Of a stretch of 64,000 bases of DNA, positions 8,504 to 17,994 are shown in pieces. Source of the stretch: Roseiarcus sp050010035 (lineage in GTDB: Bacteria > Pseudomonadota > Alphaproteobacteria > Rhizobiales > Beijerinckiaceae); NCBI GenBank assembly GCA_050010035.1, contig JBEKLU010000001.1:1-64000 (forward strand), in the 5' to 3' direction. The notes beneath the pieces were generated by a model. It was not told the origin of the DNA. It saw only the letters and a program-made list of their open reading frames with translations, and did no database searches. Both the position numbers and the translations under genes were made by a program. Each line of letters begins with the position of its first letter. Positions within the stretch are counted from its first letter, which is position 1.

Positions 8504-9055
8504 TTGAGCGATGGAGTTCGGGGCGCCGAAGTTCGCCGCCCTCGGCGCGCCGAGCGGCCGTTCCGTGGCCTCCTCCTCGTCGCCACGCTGCTCGGCCCCG
8601 CTTTGGCGCAGGGCGCGGAGCCGAGCGGCTGCGACAAGTTCAAATGGCCGCTCGCTCACGAGCGATCGGCGCTCTCCGCGCCCGATCTTGCGCGCCTCGA
8701 GCCCGGCGCGGCGCTCTCTTTCGACGCCGCGGCGCGCGTGCGCCTGGCCCCCCTGGCCGAGGCGAAGCTCGCCATGGCGCCGGAACGCGCGCCGAAAGCC
8801 TCGCCGAGCTGGGCCGGCGCGATCGAGCTCGCCGCGCCGGCCGCGGCCGGAACCTACAAGGTCAGCCTTTCTGGCGAAGGCTGGATCGACGTCGTCCAGG
8901 AGGGACGCTTCGTCAAGCCCGTCGCCTTCAGCGGCGCGCTGGACTGCCCGTCCTTACGCAAGAGCGTGAAGTTTCCGCTCGAGGCCGAGCCGCTGACGAT
9001 CCAGCTCAGCGACGTGAAGACCCCCGAGATTTCCCTCATCGTATCGCCGGAATAG
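8504..9055 (+). CDS. hypothetical secreted protein
   Basis: Not recognised as a named family. I take TTG 8504 as the start because GGGAG sits nine bases upstream; this gives 183 residues. After a basic N-terminus there is a hydrophobic stretch (FRGLLLVATLLGPALAQGAE), consistent with a signal peptide cleaved near ALAQG, so the mature protein would be periplasmic. It has two cysteines (in SGCDKF and LDCPSL) that could pair. The second half is beta-rich in appearance (TYKVSLSGEGWIDVV), like a small binding or homeostasis domain. The frame is open further upstream to 8354, but without a good start. Confidence 0.65.
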   Translation: MSDGVRGAEVRRPRRAERPFRGLLLVATLLGPALAQGAEPSGCDKFKWPLAHERSALSAPDLARLEPGAALSFDAAARVRLAPLAEAKLAMAPERAPKASPSWAGAIELAAPAAAGTYKVSLSGEGWIDVVQEGRFVKPVAFSGALDCPSLRKSVKFPLEAEPLTIQLSDVKTPEISLIVSPE

Positions 9056-9210
9056 GCATTTCGCGGGCTTCGCGCCGCGTCGGCGCCCTCCCCCATGCCC
9101 GGGGCGCCGATATTCGGAGCCCGAGCCCGATCGAGCGCGCCTGCCCGACAATCCAGCCTCGCTCAACCGCCGCGCGGTAGATTGCGCTCCCCGACAGGCG
9201 AGGGACGGCC

Positions 9211-10053
9211 ATGGCGCCAGCAACCCCAAAACGCGCGACGATCGTGCATCCGACTGATTTTTCGCCCGGCGACGCAGCGGCGTTCGCTCACGCCGTGGCG
9301 ATGACGCTGGCGTCGAAATCGCAATTGTGCCTGCTTCAGGTGAGGCAGGCGGGCGAAGCCTTTTTCTCGCAGACGCAGGGGCTTCGCCATGTGCGCGACC
9401 TCCTGGTGCGTTGGAAGAGGCTGGCCGAGGATACGCCCTACGATCGCTGGGAATCGGAGCTCGACGTGCAAGTGTCGAGCGTGAGCGTCATCGCCCGCAA
9501 CGCCCGCACCGGGATTCTGGAGTTTCTGGAGGACCGGCCGGCCAATCTCGTCGTGCTCGCCACATACGAGCACAAGGCGTTGGCGCGTTGGCTCGACGTT
9601 CCCGTTCACCACAGCGTCTTGCGCAAGCTGCACACGATGAGTCTCTTCTTGCGCGACGGCGTCAGGGGATTCATCGACTTCGACACCGGCGCCCTCGCTC
9701 TGAAGAAGGTTCTCGTCCCGATCGACGCCGCCGTGGAGAGCCTGCCGGCGATTCGCCGGATCGAATCGATGCTCAAATTGGTCTCGTGCGACGCGAGCGT
9801 CCAGCTTCTGCACGTCGGCGAGCGCGCGCCCGAGCTGAGGGACGAGCAAGGCGAACCTCTCGACCTGCCGATCATCGTGCGCAAGGGTCCCGTGGTCGAC
9901 ACGATCCTCAAGGTCGCCAACGGTCTGAAGGTCGACGTCGTGGCGATGCCGACGGCGGGGCGACACGGCCTGCTGGAGGCGGTGCGCGGCAGCACGAGCG
10001 CACGCGTTCTCGACGAGGCTTCCTGGCCCTTGCTCGCGGTGCCGGTCGGATGA
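9211..10053 (+). CDS. universal stress protein (UspA family, tandem domain)
   Basis: 280 residues, about twice a single Usp domain. The first domain starts at ATIVHPTDFSPGDAAAFAHA (usual V-x-P-x-D-x-S pattern) and the second at KKVLVPIDAAVESLPAI near residue 165, ending in GSTSARVLDEASWPLLAVPVG, which matches the ATP-binding G-S-x(2-9)-P-V tail of the family. GAGGGA precedes the ATG. Such proteins are cytoplasmic and aid survival under starvation or oxidative stress. No operon partner is evident; the next gene starts 90 bases on. Confidence 0.85.
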   Translation: MAPATPKRATIVHPTDFSPGDAAAFAHAVAMTLASKSQLCLLQVRQAGEAFFSQTQGLRHVRDLLVRWKRLAEDTPYDRWESELDVQVSSVSVIARNARTGILEFLEDRPANLVVLATYEHKALARWLDVPVHHSVLRKLHTMSLFLRDGVRGFIDFDTGALALKKVLVPIDAAVESLPAIRRIESMLKLVSCDASVQLLHVGERAPELRDEQGEPLDLPIIVRKGPVVDTILKVANGLKVDVVAMPTAGRHGLLEAVRGSTSARVLDEASWPLLAVPVG

Positions 10054-10145
10054 CGCTCAGCTGAAATTCGGCGCGCTTGAGAATCGCGTTTGCTCTGCTA
10101 CACCTAGGCTCGCCGGCGGCGCGCGCCGCCCACCGGGAGGATCGC

Positions 10146-11261
10146 ATGTCGCAGCCGCCGTTTCGCGCCGACCACGTCGGCAGTTTTCTTCGCCCCGGCC
10201 GGCTGAAAGAGGCGCGCGAGAGGTTTTTCGCCAAGGCGCTGCCCGCCGAGGCGTTGCGCGCGATCGAGGACGATTGCATTCGCGAGGTCGTGCGGGCGCA
10301 GGAGAACGTCGGCCTCAGGGGAATCACCGACGGCGAGTTCCGGCGCACCTATTTCCACGTGGATTTTCTCGAACGCCTCGACGGCGTCGAGACCCATTAC
10401 GGCGAATTCGTCGCCAAGTTCCGCAAGGACGACGGCTCGGAGGTCGGATTCAAGCCGCCGACCATGCACGTCGAGGGCAAGATCCGCCATTCCAAGCCGA
10501 TCCAGGGCGCCGATTTCGATTTTCTTAAGAGCGTCGTGACCAAGACGCCGAAGGTGTGCATCCCCGCGCCCTCGATGCTGCATTTCCGCGGCGGCCGCGA
10601 GGCGATCAGCCGGAGCGCCTATCCCGATATGGAGGCGTTTTACGACGATCTCGCCGCCGCTTATCGCGACGAGGTCGCGGATCTGGCGGCGCGCGGCTGC
10701 CGCTATCTGCAGTTCGACGACACCAACCTCGCCTATCTCTGCGATCCCAAGATCCGCGCATCGACGCGCGCGCGGGGCGACGACCCGGACGCGCTGGTTC
10801 GCCTCTACTGCCGCCTGATCAACGAGTCCATTCGCGACCGGCCCGAGGACATGACGATCTCGGTCCACCTATGCCGCGGCAATTTCAAGAGCGCCTGGGT
10901 CGCCGAGGGCGGCTACGAGCCGGTCGCCGAAATCCTGCTCAACGAAATGAAGATCGACGGCTTTTTCCTCGAATACGACGACGAGCGCTCCGGCGATTTC
11001 GCGCCGCTGCGCTTCGCCCCGAAGGGAAAGATCATCGTCCTCGGGCTGATGAGCTCGAAACACGCCGCCGCGGAGAGCAAGGACGAGGTCAAGCGCCGCA
11101 TCGACGAGGCTTGCCGTTACGTCCCGCTCGAGCAATGCGCGCTCAGCCATCAGTGCGGTTTCTCCTCCACCGCCCACGGCAACGACTTGAGCGAAGCCGA
11201 CCAGTGGACGAAGCTCGCGCGTTGCGTCGAGATCGCGCGCGAGGTTTGGGGGGCGGTTTAG
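10146..11261 (+). CDS. cobalamin-independent methionine synthase-like (MetE C-terminal domain) protein
   Basis: 371 residues resembling the catalytic C-terminal half of MetE, in the form often annotated as 5-methyltetrahydropteroyltriglutamate-homocysteine methyltransferase. N-terminal FRADHVGSFLRP is typical. Candidate zinc ligands lie in SVHLCRGN (His, Cys) and ALSHQCGFSS near the C-terminus. The MetE N-terminal duplicated domain is absent, so it is a single-barrel homologue whose real methyl donor and acceptor are uncertain. GGGAGGATCGC precedes ATG 10146; the frame is open 23 codons further up. It is followed by fhs, another one-carbon folate enzyme, after 236 bases. Confidence 0.85.
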   Translation: MSQPPFRADHVGSFLRPGRLKEARERFFAKALPAEALRAIEDDCIREVVRAQENVGLRGITDGEFRRTYFHVDFLERLDGVETHYGEFVAKFRKDDGSEVGFKPPTMHVEGKIRHSKPIQGADFDFLKSVVTKTPKVCIPAPSMLHFRGGREAISRSAYPDMEAFYDDLAAAYRDEVADLAARGCRYLQFDDTNLAYLCDPKIRASTRARGDDPDALVRLYCRLINESIRDRPEDMTISVHLCRGNFKSAWVAEGGYEPVAEILLNEMKIDGFFLEYDDERSGDFAPLRFAPKGKIIVLGLMSSKHAAAESKDEVKRRIDEACRYVPLEQCALSHQCGFSSTAHGNDLSEADQWTKLARCVEIAREVWGAV

Positions 11262-11497
11262 CCCCCTCGCCGCGCCGGCGGCTTCGCCCGATCCCGGAGG
11301 CGGCGGCGGCGGCCGGCCGCGCCAAAGCGAGAAAAGAGGCGCCCTCATACGAAAATGCTCCTTGGCCGGCGCAGCCGATCGGAGTCAGATGCCGCGCGAA
11401 CGCCGGTCGAAAGACCGCCGAACGGGAACGAGGGCGCGGCGCGACGCCGGCGCGTCCGAATCGGCGGCGCCGGCGCAGCGTTGAAGGGGCGACGACA

Positions 11498-13168
11498 ATG
11501 AAGCCGGATTTCGAAATCGCGCGCGAAGCCGAGCTCGCGCCCATCGCGACGGTCGCCGCGAAGCTCGGCATCCCCGAGGAGGCCCTGCACTGTTACGGCC
11601 GCGCGATCGCCAAGATCGACGACTCGTTCCTCGCCTCTCTCGCCGGCAAGCCCGACGGCCAGCTCATCCTCGTCACCGCGATGACGCCGACGCCGGCGGG
11701 CGAAGGCAAGACGACGACCACGGTCGGCTTGGGCGACGCGCTGGCGCGCATTGGCAAGCGCGCCGCGATCTGCCTGCGCGAGCCCTCGCTCGGGCCGTGC
11801 TTCGGCATGAAGGGCGGCGCGGCGGGCGGAGGATTTTCGCAGGTCGCGCCGATGGACGAGATCAACCTGCACTTCACCGGCGATTTCCACGCGATCACCG
11901 CCGCGCACAACCTGCTCGCCGCGATGCTCGACAATCACATCTACTGGGGCAACGCGCTCGACATCGATACGCGTCGCGTCGTCTGGCGGCGCGCGCTCGA
12001 CGTCAACGACCGCAGCTTACGCGACATCGTCGTCGGCCTCGGCGGCGTCGGCAACGGCTTTGCGCGCGCCGACGGTTTCGACATCACCGTCGCCTCCGAG
12101 GTGATGGCGGTGTTCTGTCTCGCCGACGGTCTCGACGATCTCGAGGCGCGCCTCGGCCGCATGGTGGTCGCCTATACGCGCGCCAAGAAGCCGGTGACGG
12201 CGAGCGATCTCAAGGCGGCGGGCGCGATGACGGCGCTGCTGCGCCAGGCGCTGCGCCCCAATCTGGTGCAGACTTTGGAGGGCAATCCGGCGCTGGTGCA
12301 CGGCGGCCCGTTCGCCAATATCGCGCACGGCTGCAATTCCCTCGCCGCGACGCGCGCCGCGCTGAAGCTCGCCGATTACGTCGTCACCGAAGCCGGGTTC
12401 GGCGCCGACCTAGGCGCCGAGAAATTCTTCGACATCAAGTGCCGCAAGGCGGGGCTGAAGCCCGCGGTCGCGGTGATCGTCGCCACCGCGCGCGCGCTGA
12501 AGATGCACGGCGGCGTCGCCAAGGCCGCGCTCGGCGTCGAGGACCTGGCTGCGCTGCAGCGAGGGCTCGCCAATCTCGAACGCCACGTCGCGAACACCAG
12601 GAAATTCGGCCTCGACGTCGTCGTCGCGGTGAACCGCTTCGGCGCCGACACCGAGACGGAGCTCGGGCTGATCCAACAATTCGTTGGAGAGGTCTGCGGC
12701 GCCAAGGCGGTCATTTGCGATCATTGGGCGCGCGGCTCGGCCGGCGCGGTGGATCTGGCGCGCGTCGTCGCCGAATTGGCCGACGCTTCGGCGCGCGCGT
12801 TTCGCCCGCTCTATCCCGACTCGACGACGCTATGGGAGAAAACGCGCGCGATCGCGCGAGAGATCTACGGCGCCGCCGATATCGCCGCCGACGCTCGCGT
12901 TCGCGCGCAATTCGACGAACTGCAGGCGGCCGGATACGGCGAACTGCCGATCTGCGTCGCCAAGACGCAATACTCGTTTTCCGCCGACCCGAGCCTGCTC
13001 GGCGCCCCGAGCGGCCATATCGCGCCGATCCGCGAGATCCGATTGCGGGCGGGCGCCGGGTTCGTCGTCGTGCTGATGGGCGACATCATGACCATGCCGG
13101 GGCTGCCACGCTCACCGGCCGCCGAGAGAATCTTCGTGCGCGACGGCCGGATCGAAGGGCTTTTCTGA
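11498..13168 (+). CDS. fhs: formate-tetrahydrofolate ligase
   Basis: 556 residues, the normal length for Fhs, which makes 10-formyl-tetrahydrofolate from formate, ATP and tetrahydrofolate in the cytoplasm. The P-loop PTPAGEGKTTTT lies at about residues 65-76, followed by REPSLGPCFGMKGGAAGGG, a strongly conserved substrate-site stretch. ATG 11498 follows GAAGGGGCGACGACA. The frame is open for 314 codons upstream, but that part is out-of-frame noise over the previous gene. In methylotrophs this enzyme links formate to serine-cycle carbon; here that is only a possibility. Confidence 0.96.
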   Translation: MKPDFEIAREAELAPIATVAAKLGIPEEALHCYGRAIAKIDDSFLASLAGKPDGQLILVTAMTPTPAGEGKTTTTVGLGDALARIGKRAAICLREPSLGPCFGMKGGAAGGGFSQVAPMDEINLHFTGDFHAITAAHNLLAAMLDNHIYWGNALDIDTRRVVWRRALDVNDRSLRDIVVGLGGVGNGFARADGFDITVASEVMAVFCLADGLDDLEARLGRMVVAYTRAKKPVTASDLKAAGAMTALLRQALRPNLVQTLEGNPALVHGGPFANIAHGCNSLAATRAALKLADYVVTEAGFGADLGAEKFFDIKCRKAGLKPAVAVIVATARALKMHGGVAKAALGVEDLAALQRGLANLERHVANTRKFGLDVVVAVNRFGADTETELGLIQQFVGEVCGAKAVICDHWARGSAGAVDLARVVAELADASARAFRPLYPDSTTLWEKTRAIAREIYGAADIAADARVRAQFDELQAAGYGELPICVAKTQYSFSADPSLLGAPSGHIAPIREIRLRAGAGFVVVLMGDIMTMPGLPRSPAAERIFVRDGRIEGLF

Positions 13169-13176
13169 GCGGCGCC

Positions 13177-13617
13177 TCAGTTCGGCGGGATGACGCCCTT
13201 CTTGAGAATGACGTTGCCATAGAGCCGCCGCTCGCCCGTGGCGACGATCGCGAAACACCGGCGCGCGCGCTCGTAGAAAGCGAAGCGCTCGAGGCTGGCG
13301 AGCTTGAAGCGCGGCCCTTCGCGCCGGGCGATGACGGCGCGAAACTCGGCGAAGATCGCCGGCTCGGCGTCGCCCGCGGCGGCGGCGACGACCTCCATCA
13401 GCCAGCACGGCTCAGCAACGAACGTGTCGAGCGGCAGGACGGAGAGCACGGCGTCGAGCGCGCGCGTCGCGTCGGCGGCGTCGAGCCTGACGACGTCGGG
13501 TCCCGCCGATTGCGCGGGATAATTGGCGTCGACGATGGCGATTTCGTCGCCGTGCCCCATCGCGGCCAGGACATAGAGAAGATCCGGGGTCAACAACGGA
13601 TCGATTGCTTTCAGCAT
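13177..13617 (-). CDS. fucU: RbsD/FucU family sugar mutarotase
   Basis: 146 residues of the RbsD/FucU family, which interconverts anomers of fucose or ribose. MLKAIDPLLTPDLLYVLAAMGHGDEIAIVDANYPA is typical, including the conserved GHGD segment with the catalytic histidine, and the C-terminal LYGNVILKKGVI also fits. ATG 13617 lies 24 bases after the aldo/keto reductase stop, with a GGAGCC ribosome site between, so the two form an operon. With the reductase it suggests use of L-fucose, D-arabinose or a similar sugar. Confidence 0.88.
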   Translation of the reverse strand: MLKAIDPLLTPDLLYVLAAMGHGDEIAIVDANYPAQSAGPDVVRLDAADATRALDAVLSVLPLDTFVAEPCWLMEVVAAAAGDAEPAIFAEFRAVIARREGPRFKLASLERFAFYERARRCFAIVATGERRLYGNVILKKGVIPPN

Positions 13618-13640
13618 CGTAAACGGCTCCTTGAACGGTT

Positions 13641-14708
13641 TCAACGCGGCGTCGGCGCGTCGGCGCGCAGCAGCCCTGCGGCCTTGAGAGCGCGCCACAA
13701 TGCCGGCGGAATCTGGGCGTCCAGCATCTCGGCGTTGCGACGAACCTCGCCGGCCTTCTGCCCACCGGGGATGACGCTGACGACTGCGGGATGGCTGAGC
13801 GGAAAGCGAAGCGCCGCCTCCGCCAGCTTGATCTCGTGCGTTTTGCAGATCGCCTCGATCCGGCGCACGCGCTCCAGCACGGCCTCGGGCGCCGGCGCGT
13901 AATTGTAGAACGCGCCGCGCTTCGGCCCGGTGGCGAGAATGCCGGAGTTGTAAGGTCCGCCGACCACGACGCCGATCTTCTTCTCCACGCAGTAAGGCAG
14001 GAAGCTTTGCAGCGCCTCCTGTTCGAGCAGCGTGTAGCGGCCAGCCAGCAGAAAAACATCGAAATCGCCCGAACGCGCCAAAGCCTCCGCGACCTCCCAG
14101 TCGTTGACGCCGGCGCCGAACGCCTTGATCGCGCCGCCCTCGCGCAGCTTGATTAACGCCTTGTAGCCGCCCTCCATGAACTCGCGAATGCGCGCGTCCG
14201 ACGCCTCCCTGCTGCCGTGGGTGAAGACGTCGACGTCGTGCGCGTAGACGATGTCGATGCGATCGACGCCGAGCCGCTCGAGAGAAAACTCCAGCGAGCG
14301 CATGACGCCGTCGTAGGAATAGTCAAAGATCTCGCGCCGCGACGGCGTTTCGAAGAACGCGCCCTGGCGCGACCGCTGCTCGGGCGCGCAGAGTTCGAGC
14401 AGCCGGCCGATCTTCGTCGAGAGCAAGTAGTCGTCGCGCGGCTTGGCCCGCAGGAATCCGTTGAGCCGCGTCTCGGAAAGGCCGAGGCCGTAGAGCGGCG
14501 CGGTGTCGTAATAGCGGCAACCGGCCGCCCAGGCGGCGTCGAGCGTCGCCCGCGCCTCCTTTTCGGTCAGCGGCCGGTAGAGATTGCCCAGAGGCGCCCC
14601 GCCGAACCCCAATTCGGTGAATGGCAGCACGGCGCCGGACCGCGTCGTAAACTTCCGCTTGCGGCCCGCTCGCGCATGCGTCGCTCCTGGCATCGTCCCC
14701 TCCCGCAT
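13641..14708 (-). CDS. aldo/keto reductase (L-fucose / D-threo-aldose dehydrogenase-like)
   Basis: 355 residues with the aldo/keto reductase TIM-barrel motifs. The catalytic tetrad is visible as Asp and Tyr in YYDTAPLYGLGLSE, Lys in LSTKIGRL and His in VYAHDVDV. The C-terminal SVIPGGQKAGEVRRNAEML is the NAD(P) phosphate-binding region. The sequence is closest in character to the D-threo-aldose 1-dehydrogenase / pyridoxal reductase group. It is the first gene of an operon with the fucU-like gene, which supports a sugar-lactone-forming role. Confidence 0.85.
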   Translation of the reverse strand: MREGTMPGATHARAGRKRKFTTRSGAVLPFTELGFGGAPLGNLYRPLTEKEARATLDAAWAAGCRYYDTAPLYGLGLSETRLNGFLRAKPRDDYLLSTKIGRLLELCAPEQRSRQGAFFETPSRREIFDYSYDGVMRSLEFSLERLGVDRIDIVYAHDVDVFTHGSREASDARIREFMEGGYKALIKLREGGAIKAFGAGVNDWEVAEALARSGDFDVFLLAGRYTLLEQEALQSFLPYCVEKKIGVVVGGPYNSGILATGPKRGAFYNYAPAPEAVLERVRRIEAICKTHEIKLAEAALRFPLSHPAVVSVIPGGQKAGEVRRNAEMLDAQIPPALWRALKAAGLLRADAPTPR

Positions 14709-14902
14709 TCTCGAACGAGTTCGCGCCCGCCGGCCGCCGCCCCGTCCCGCATCTTCGGCGTCGCGCTCCGCTCAACGCGCCCCCGGGCGCCGAGACTTTC
14801 CGCGCCACGGCGCCAAAGTCGATACTTTCGCTTGCAATGCGGCGTTGACGCAAGACAATTGTCGCCGCGTTACGACGACGCAGGAAAAAAAGGGAGACTG
14901 CG

Positions 14903-15415
14903 ATGACCACGCATGCCACGGCGCACGCCATGTCGCTGACGAGCCCCGACATCAAGCCCGGCGCGCGCATCCCGGACGAGCACACCTTCAACGGCTGGGG
15001 GTGCGCCGGCCAGAATATTTCGCCGGCCCTGAGCTGGTCGGGGGCCCCCGAGGGCACGAAGAGCTTCGCGCTCACCCTCTACGATCCCGACGCGCCGACG
15101 GGCAGCGGCTTTTGGCATTGGGTGATGTTCAACATCCCGCCCGACGTCGCCCACCTGCCCAGGGGCGCGGGCGATCCCAAGAGCCACAAGGCGCCCAAGG
15201 GCGCGGTGCAGAGCCGCACCGATTTCGGCGCCCCCGGCTACGGGGGCCCCTGTCCGCCCAAGGGCGACAAGCCGCATCGTTATATATTCACGATCTTCGC
15301 CGTCGACGTCGACAAGCTCGACGCCGACGAGCATTCCACGGCGGCCGTCGTCGGCTTCAACCTCAATTTCCACACGCTGGCCAAGGCTGAGTTGACCGGC
15401 GTTTTTGGACATTGA
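14903..15415 (+). CDS. YbhB/YbcL family Raf kinase inhibitor-like (PEBP) protein
   Basis: 170 residues of the bacterial phosphatidylethanolamine-binding protein family. Typical motifs are FNGWGCAGQNISPALSWSGAP at about residues 28-48, LTLYDPDAPTG with the ligand-pocket Asp-Pro, and WHWVMFNIP. No signal peptide, so probably cytoplasmic. AAAGGGAGACTGCG precedes the ATG. It is divergent from the aldo/keto reductase gene. The cellular role of these proteins in bacteria is not settled. Confidence 0.92.
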   Translation: MTTHATAHAMSLTSPDIKPGARIPDEHTFNGWGCAGQNISPALSWSGAPEGTKSFALTLYDPDAPTGSGFWHWVMFNIPPDVAHLPRGAGDPKSHKAPKGAVQSRTDFGAPGYGGPCPPKGDKPHRYIFTIFAVDVDKLDADEHSTAAVVGFNLNFHTLAKAELTGVFGH

Positions 15416-15435
15416 CGTTGCGTAACTTGCGGGTG

Positions 15436-15464
15436 CGCCCTTCCCTCCTAGCGGGGGAAGGGGG
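15436..15464. terminator. hairpin between convergent genes
   Basis: CGCCCTTCCC and GCGGGGGAAGGGG form an imperfect stem across a short loop between the PEBP gene and the small minus-strand gene. There is no clear U-run. It may be a bidirectional terminator or a half copy of the palindromic repeat family seen at 36311 and 43265. Confidence 0.35.
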
Positions 15465-15481
15465 GCTCGGCGGCGCGTCGG

Positions 15482-15688
15482 TCAATGTTCCCGGCGGGCT
15501 CGGTCCTGATCGGCGATGAAGGCCTTCAATCGGTCCAGGGCCGGATGGCCGGCGGCGCCGGCAGCCAGGTTGTCGTGTATTGTTTCGAGACCCTTTCGCG
15601 CGACGCGCCATTCGGCCCTCGCGCTCTCGAGAATCGTCCGCGTGTGCTCGATCGCCCGATCGACGATTGCTTCGATAGTGTCGGCCAT
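15482..15688 (-). CDS. small hypothetical protein
   Basis: 68 residues from ATG 15688, which follows GGAG; the frame is open 19 codons further up without a ribosome site. Largely helical and charged (MADTIEAIVDRAIEHTRT...), with no cysteines or membrane segment. I do not recognise the family. It is convergent with the PEBP gene and downstream of mutB on the same strand, after a gap of about 130 bases. Confidence 0.55.
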   Translation of the reverse strand: MADTIEAIVDRAIEHTRTILESARAEWRVARKGLETIHDNLAAGAAGHPALDRLKAFIADQDRARREH

Positions 15689-15818
15689 TGCGTTCTCCGA
15701 GATCACCAACGTCTCGGAAATGCCCGGCGCAATCGCGGCGCCCATTACGTAAGGCCTGACGTGCGCCGGAATGGAACGACGGGCGCGCCGAAGCTGCGCC
15801 GTAATCGCGCGCGGCGCT

Positions 15819-17972
15819 TCAGGCCGCGCCGCGTTGGCTGTAGCCGAGGCGCTGGTTCAGGCGCTCCAGCAGGCTCAGCGCGGCGTCGGCGACCACCGTG
15901 CCCGGCGGGAAGATCGCGTCGACGCCCGCCGCGCGCAACGGCGCGAAGTCCTCCCCGGGAACGACGCCGCCGACGACGACCATCGTCTCGCCGAGCCCGA
16001 CGGCGCGCAGCGCCGTCTTCAGCGCCGGCGCCAGCGTCAGATGGCCCGCGGCGAGCGAGGAGACGCCGACGATGTGGACCTGTTTTTGCGCCGCCAGCGC
16101 CGCGACTTCCTCCGGGGTGGCGAACAACGGTCCGATTTCGACGTCGAAGCCGAGGTCGGCGAACGCCGAGGCGATGATCTTCTGGCCGCGGTCGTGGCCG
16201 TCCTGGCCGATCTTGGCCACCAGAATGCGCGGACGCCGGCCGTCGTTTTCCGCGAAGGCTTGCGTCATCGCGATGACGCGCGCGTTGGCTTCGGCGCCGG
16301 CGCCCGATTCGGCGAGATAGACGCCGGAGATCGACTTGGTCTCGGCGACGTGCCGGCCGAAGGCCTTCTCCATCGCCAGCGATATTTCGCCGACCGTCGC
16401 CTTGGCGCGCGCCGCCTCGACGCAGAGTTGCAACAGATTGGCCTTGCCGCGCGCGCCCTCGGTCAGCGCTTCCAGCGCGGCCTGCGTCTTCGCTTCGTGG
16501 CGCTCGGCGCGCAGGCGCTTCAGCTTGTCGATCTGCTGGGCGCGCACGCTCGCGGCGTCGACCTTCAGGACGTTCAGCTCGCGCTCGACCTCGGGCGGGT
16601 GCTTGTTGACGCCGATCACGGTCTGCCGGCCCGAGTCGATGCGCGCCTGGGTGCGCGCGGCCGCTTCCTCGATGCGGCGCTTGGGCAGCCCGAGCTCGAT
16701 CGCCTTGGCCATGCCGCCGAGCGCTTCGATCTCATCGATGTGGGCGCGCGCTCTCGCCGCGAGATCGGCCGTCAGACGCTCGACGTAATACGAGCCGCCC
16801 CAGGGATCGATCACCCGCGTCGTGCCGCTTTCCTCGATGAGGAAGAGCTGGGTGTTGCGCGCGATGCGCGCCGAGAACGGCGTCGGCAGCGCCAGCGCCT
16901 CGTCGAGCGCGTTGGTGTGCAGCGACTGCGTATGCCCCTGCGTCGCCGCCATCGCCTCGATCTGAGTGCGCACGATGTTGTTGAACGGGTCTTGCGCGGT
17001 GAGCGACCAGCCGGAGGTCTGGCAGTGCGCGCGCAAGGGGAGCGACTTGTCCGACTTCGGCCCGAAGCCCTTGACGAGGCCCGCCCAGAGCATGCGCGCG
17101 GCGCGTAGCTTGGCGATCTCCATGAAGAAATTCATGCCGATCGCCCAGAAGAACGACAGCCGCGGCGCGAACTGATCGACGCTCATGCCCGCCGCGACGC
17201 CGGCGCGCAAATATTCGACGCCGTCGGCGAGCGTGTAGGCGAGCTCGAGGTCCTGCGTCGCGCCCGCCTCCTGCATGTGATAGCCGGAGATCGAGATCGA
17301 GTTGAACTTCGGCATGTGCTTCGCCGTGAAGGCGAAGATGTCGGCGACGATGCGCATCGAGGCCTTAGGGGGATAGATGTAGGTGTTGCGCACCATGAAT
17401 TCTTTGAGGATGTCGTTCTGGATGGTGCCCGACAGCGCCGCCATCGGCACGCCCTGCTCCTCGGCGGCGACGATGTAGAGCGCGAGCACCGGCAGCACCG
17501 CGCCGTTCATCGTCATCGACACGCTCATCGAGTCGAGCGGAATGCCTTGAAACAGCGTGCGCATGTCGTAGATCGAGTCGATCGCAACCCCGGCCATGCC
17601 GACGTCGCCGGCGACGCGCGGATGGTCGGAATCGTAGCCGCGATGGGTGGCGAGGTCGAAGGCGACCGAAAGCCCCTTCTGCCCCGCCGCGAGATTGGCG
17701 CGATAGAACGCGTTTGACTGCTCGGCGGTGGAGAAGCCGGCGTACTGGCGCACCGTCCAGGGCTGATTGACGTACATCGTCGGATAGGGGCCGCGTAGAT
17801 AGGGCGGCAGGCCCGGCCAGGTCTCGAGAAAATCGAGGCCCCGCCAATCGCTGGAGTCGTAGAACGACTTGACGTCGATTCCCTCGGGGGTGAGCCAATG
17901 GCGCGGCGCGGCGGGCGTCGGCGGCGGCGGCGCCGAGAACGCGATCGAAGCGAAATTGGGTATCGAGCTCAT
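15819..17972 (-). CDS. mutB: methylmalonyl-CoA mutase large (alpha) subunit
   Basis: 717 residues: a TIM-barrel domain (about 1-560) and a C-terminal cobalamin-binding domain (about 580-717). The B12 base-off motif GQDGHDRGQKII holds the cobalt-coordinating histidine, with SSLAAGHLTL and GGVVPGEDF further on. The barrel shows FDLATHRGYDSDHPR and SISGYHMQEAGA. The enzyme interconverts L-methylmalonyl-CoA and succinyl-CoA, used in propionate assimilation or the ethylmalonyl-CoA pathway. I chose ATG 17972 (MSSIPNF); the frame runs 23 codons further up into mutA. The gap from mutA is 22 bases. Confidence 0.96.
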   Translation of the reverse strand: MSSIPNFASIAFSAPPPPTPAAPRHWLTPEGIDVKSFYDSSDWRGLDFLETWPGLPPYLRGPYPTMYVNQPWTVRQYAGFSTAEQSNAFYRANLAAGQKGLSVAFDLATHRGYDSDHPRVAGDVGMAGVAIDSIYDMRTLFQGIPLDSMSVSMTMNGAVLPVLALYIVAAEEQGVPMAALSGTIQNDILKEFMVRNTYIYPPKASMRIVADIFAFTAKHMPKFNSISISGYHMQEAGATQDLELAYTLADGVEYLRAGVAAGMSVDQFAPRLSFFWAIGMNFFMEIAKLRAARMLWAGLVKGFGPKSDKSLPLRAHCQTSGWSLTAQDPFNNIVRTQIEAMAATQGHTQSLHTNALDEALALPTPFSARIARNTQLFLIEESGTTRVIDPWGGSYYVERLTADLAARARAHIDEIEALGGMAKAIELGLPKRRIEEAAARTQARIDSGRQTVIGVNKHPPEVERELNVLKVDAASVRAQQIDKLKRLRAERHEAKTQAALEALTEGARGKANLLQLCVEAARAKATVGEISLAMEKAFGRHVAETKSISGVYLAESGAGAEANARVIAMTQAFAENDGRRPRILVAKIGQDGHDRGQKIIASAFADLGFDVEIGPLFATPEEVAALAAQKQVHIVGVSSLAAGHLTLAPALKTALRAVGLGETMVVVGGVVPGEDFAPLRAAGVDAIFPPGTVVADAALSLLERLNQRLGYSQRGAA

Positions 17973-17994
17973 CAACCGATCCTTCGAAGGCGGC

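Noticed and set aside
10556..11497. N-terminal extension of about 314 codons in frame with fhs
   Set aside because: It overlaps the MetE-like gene in another frame and has arginine-rich nonsense composition. The fhs family start and spacing fit ATG 11498.
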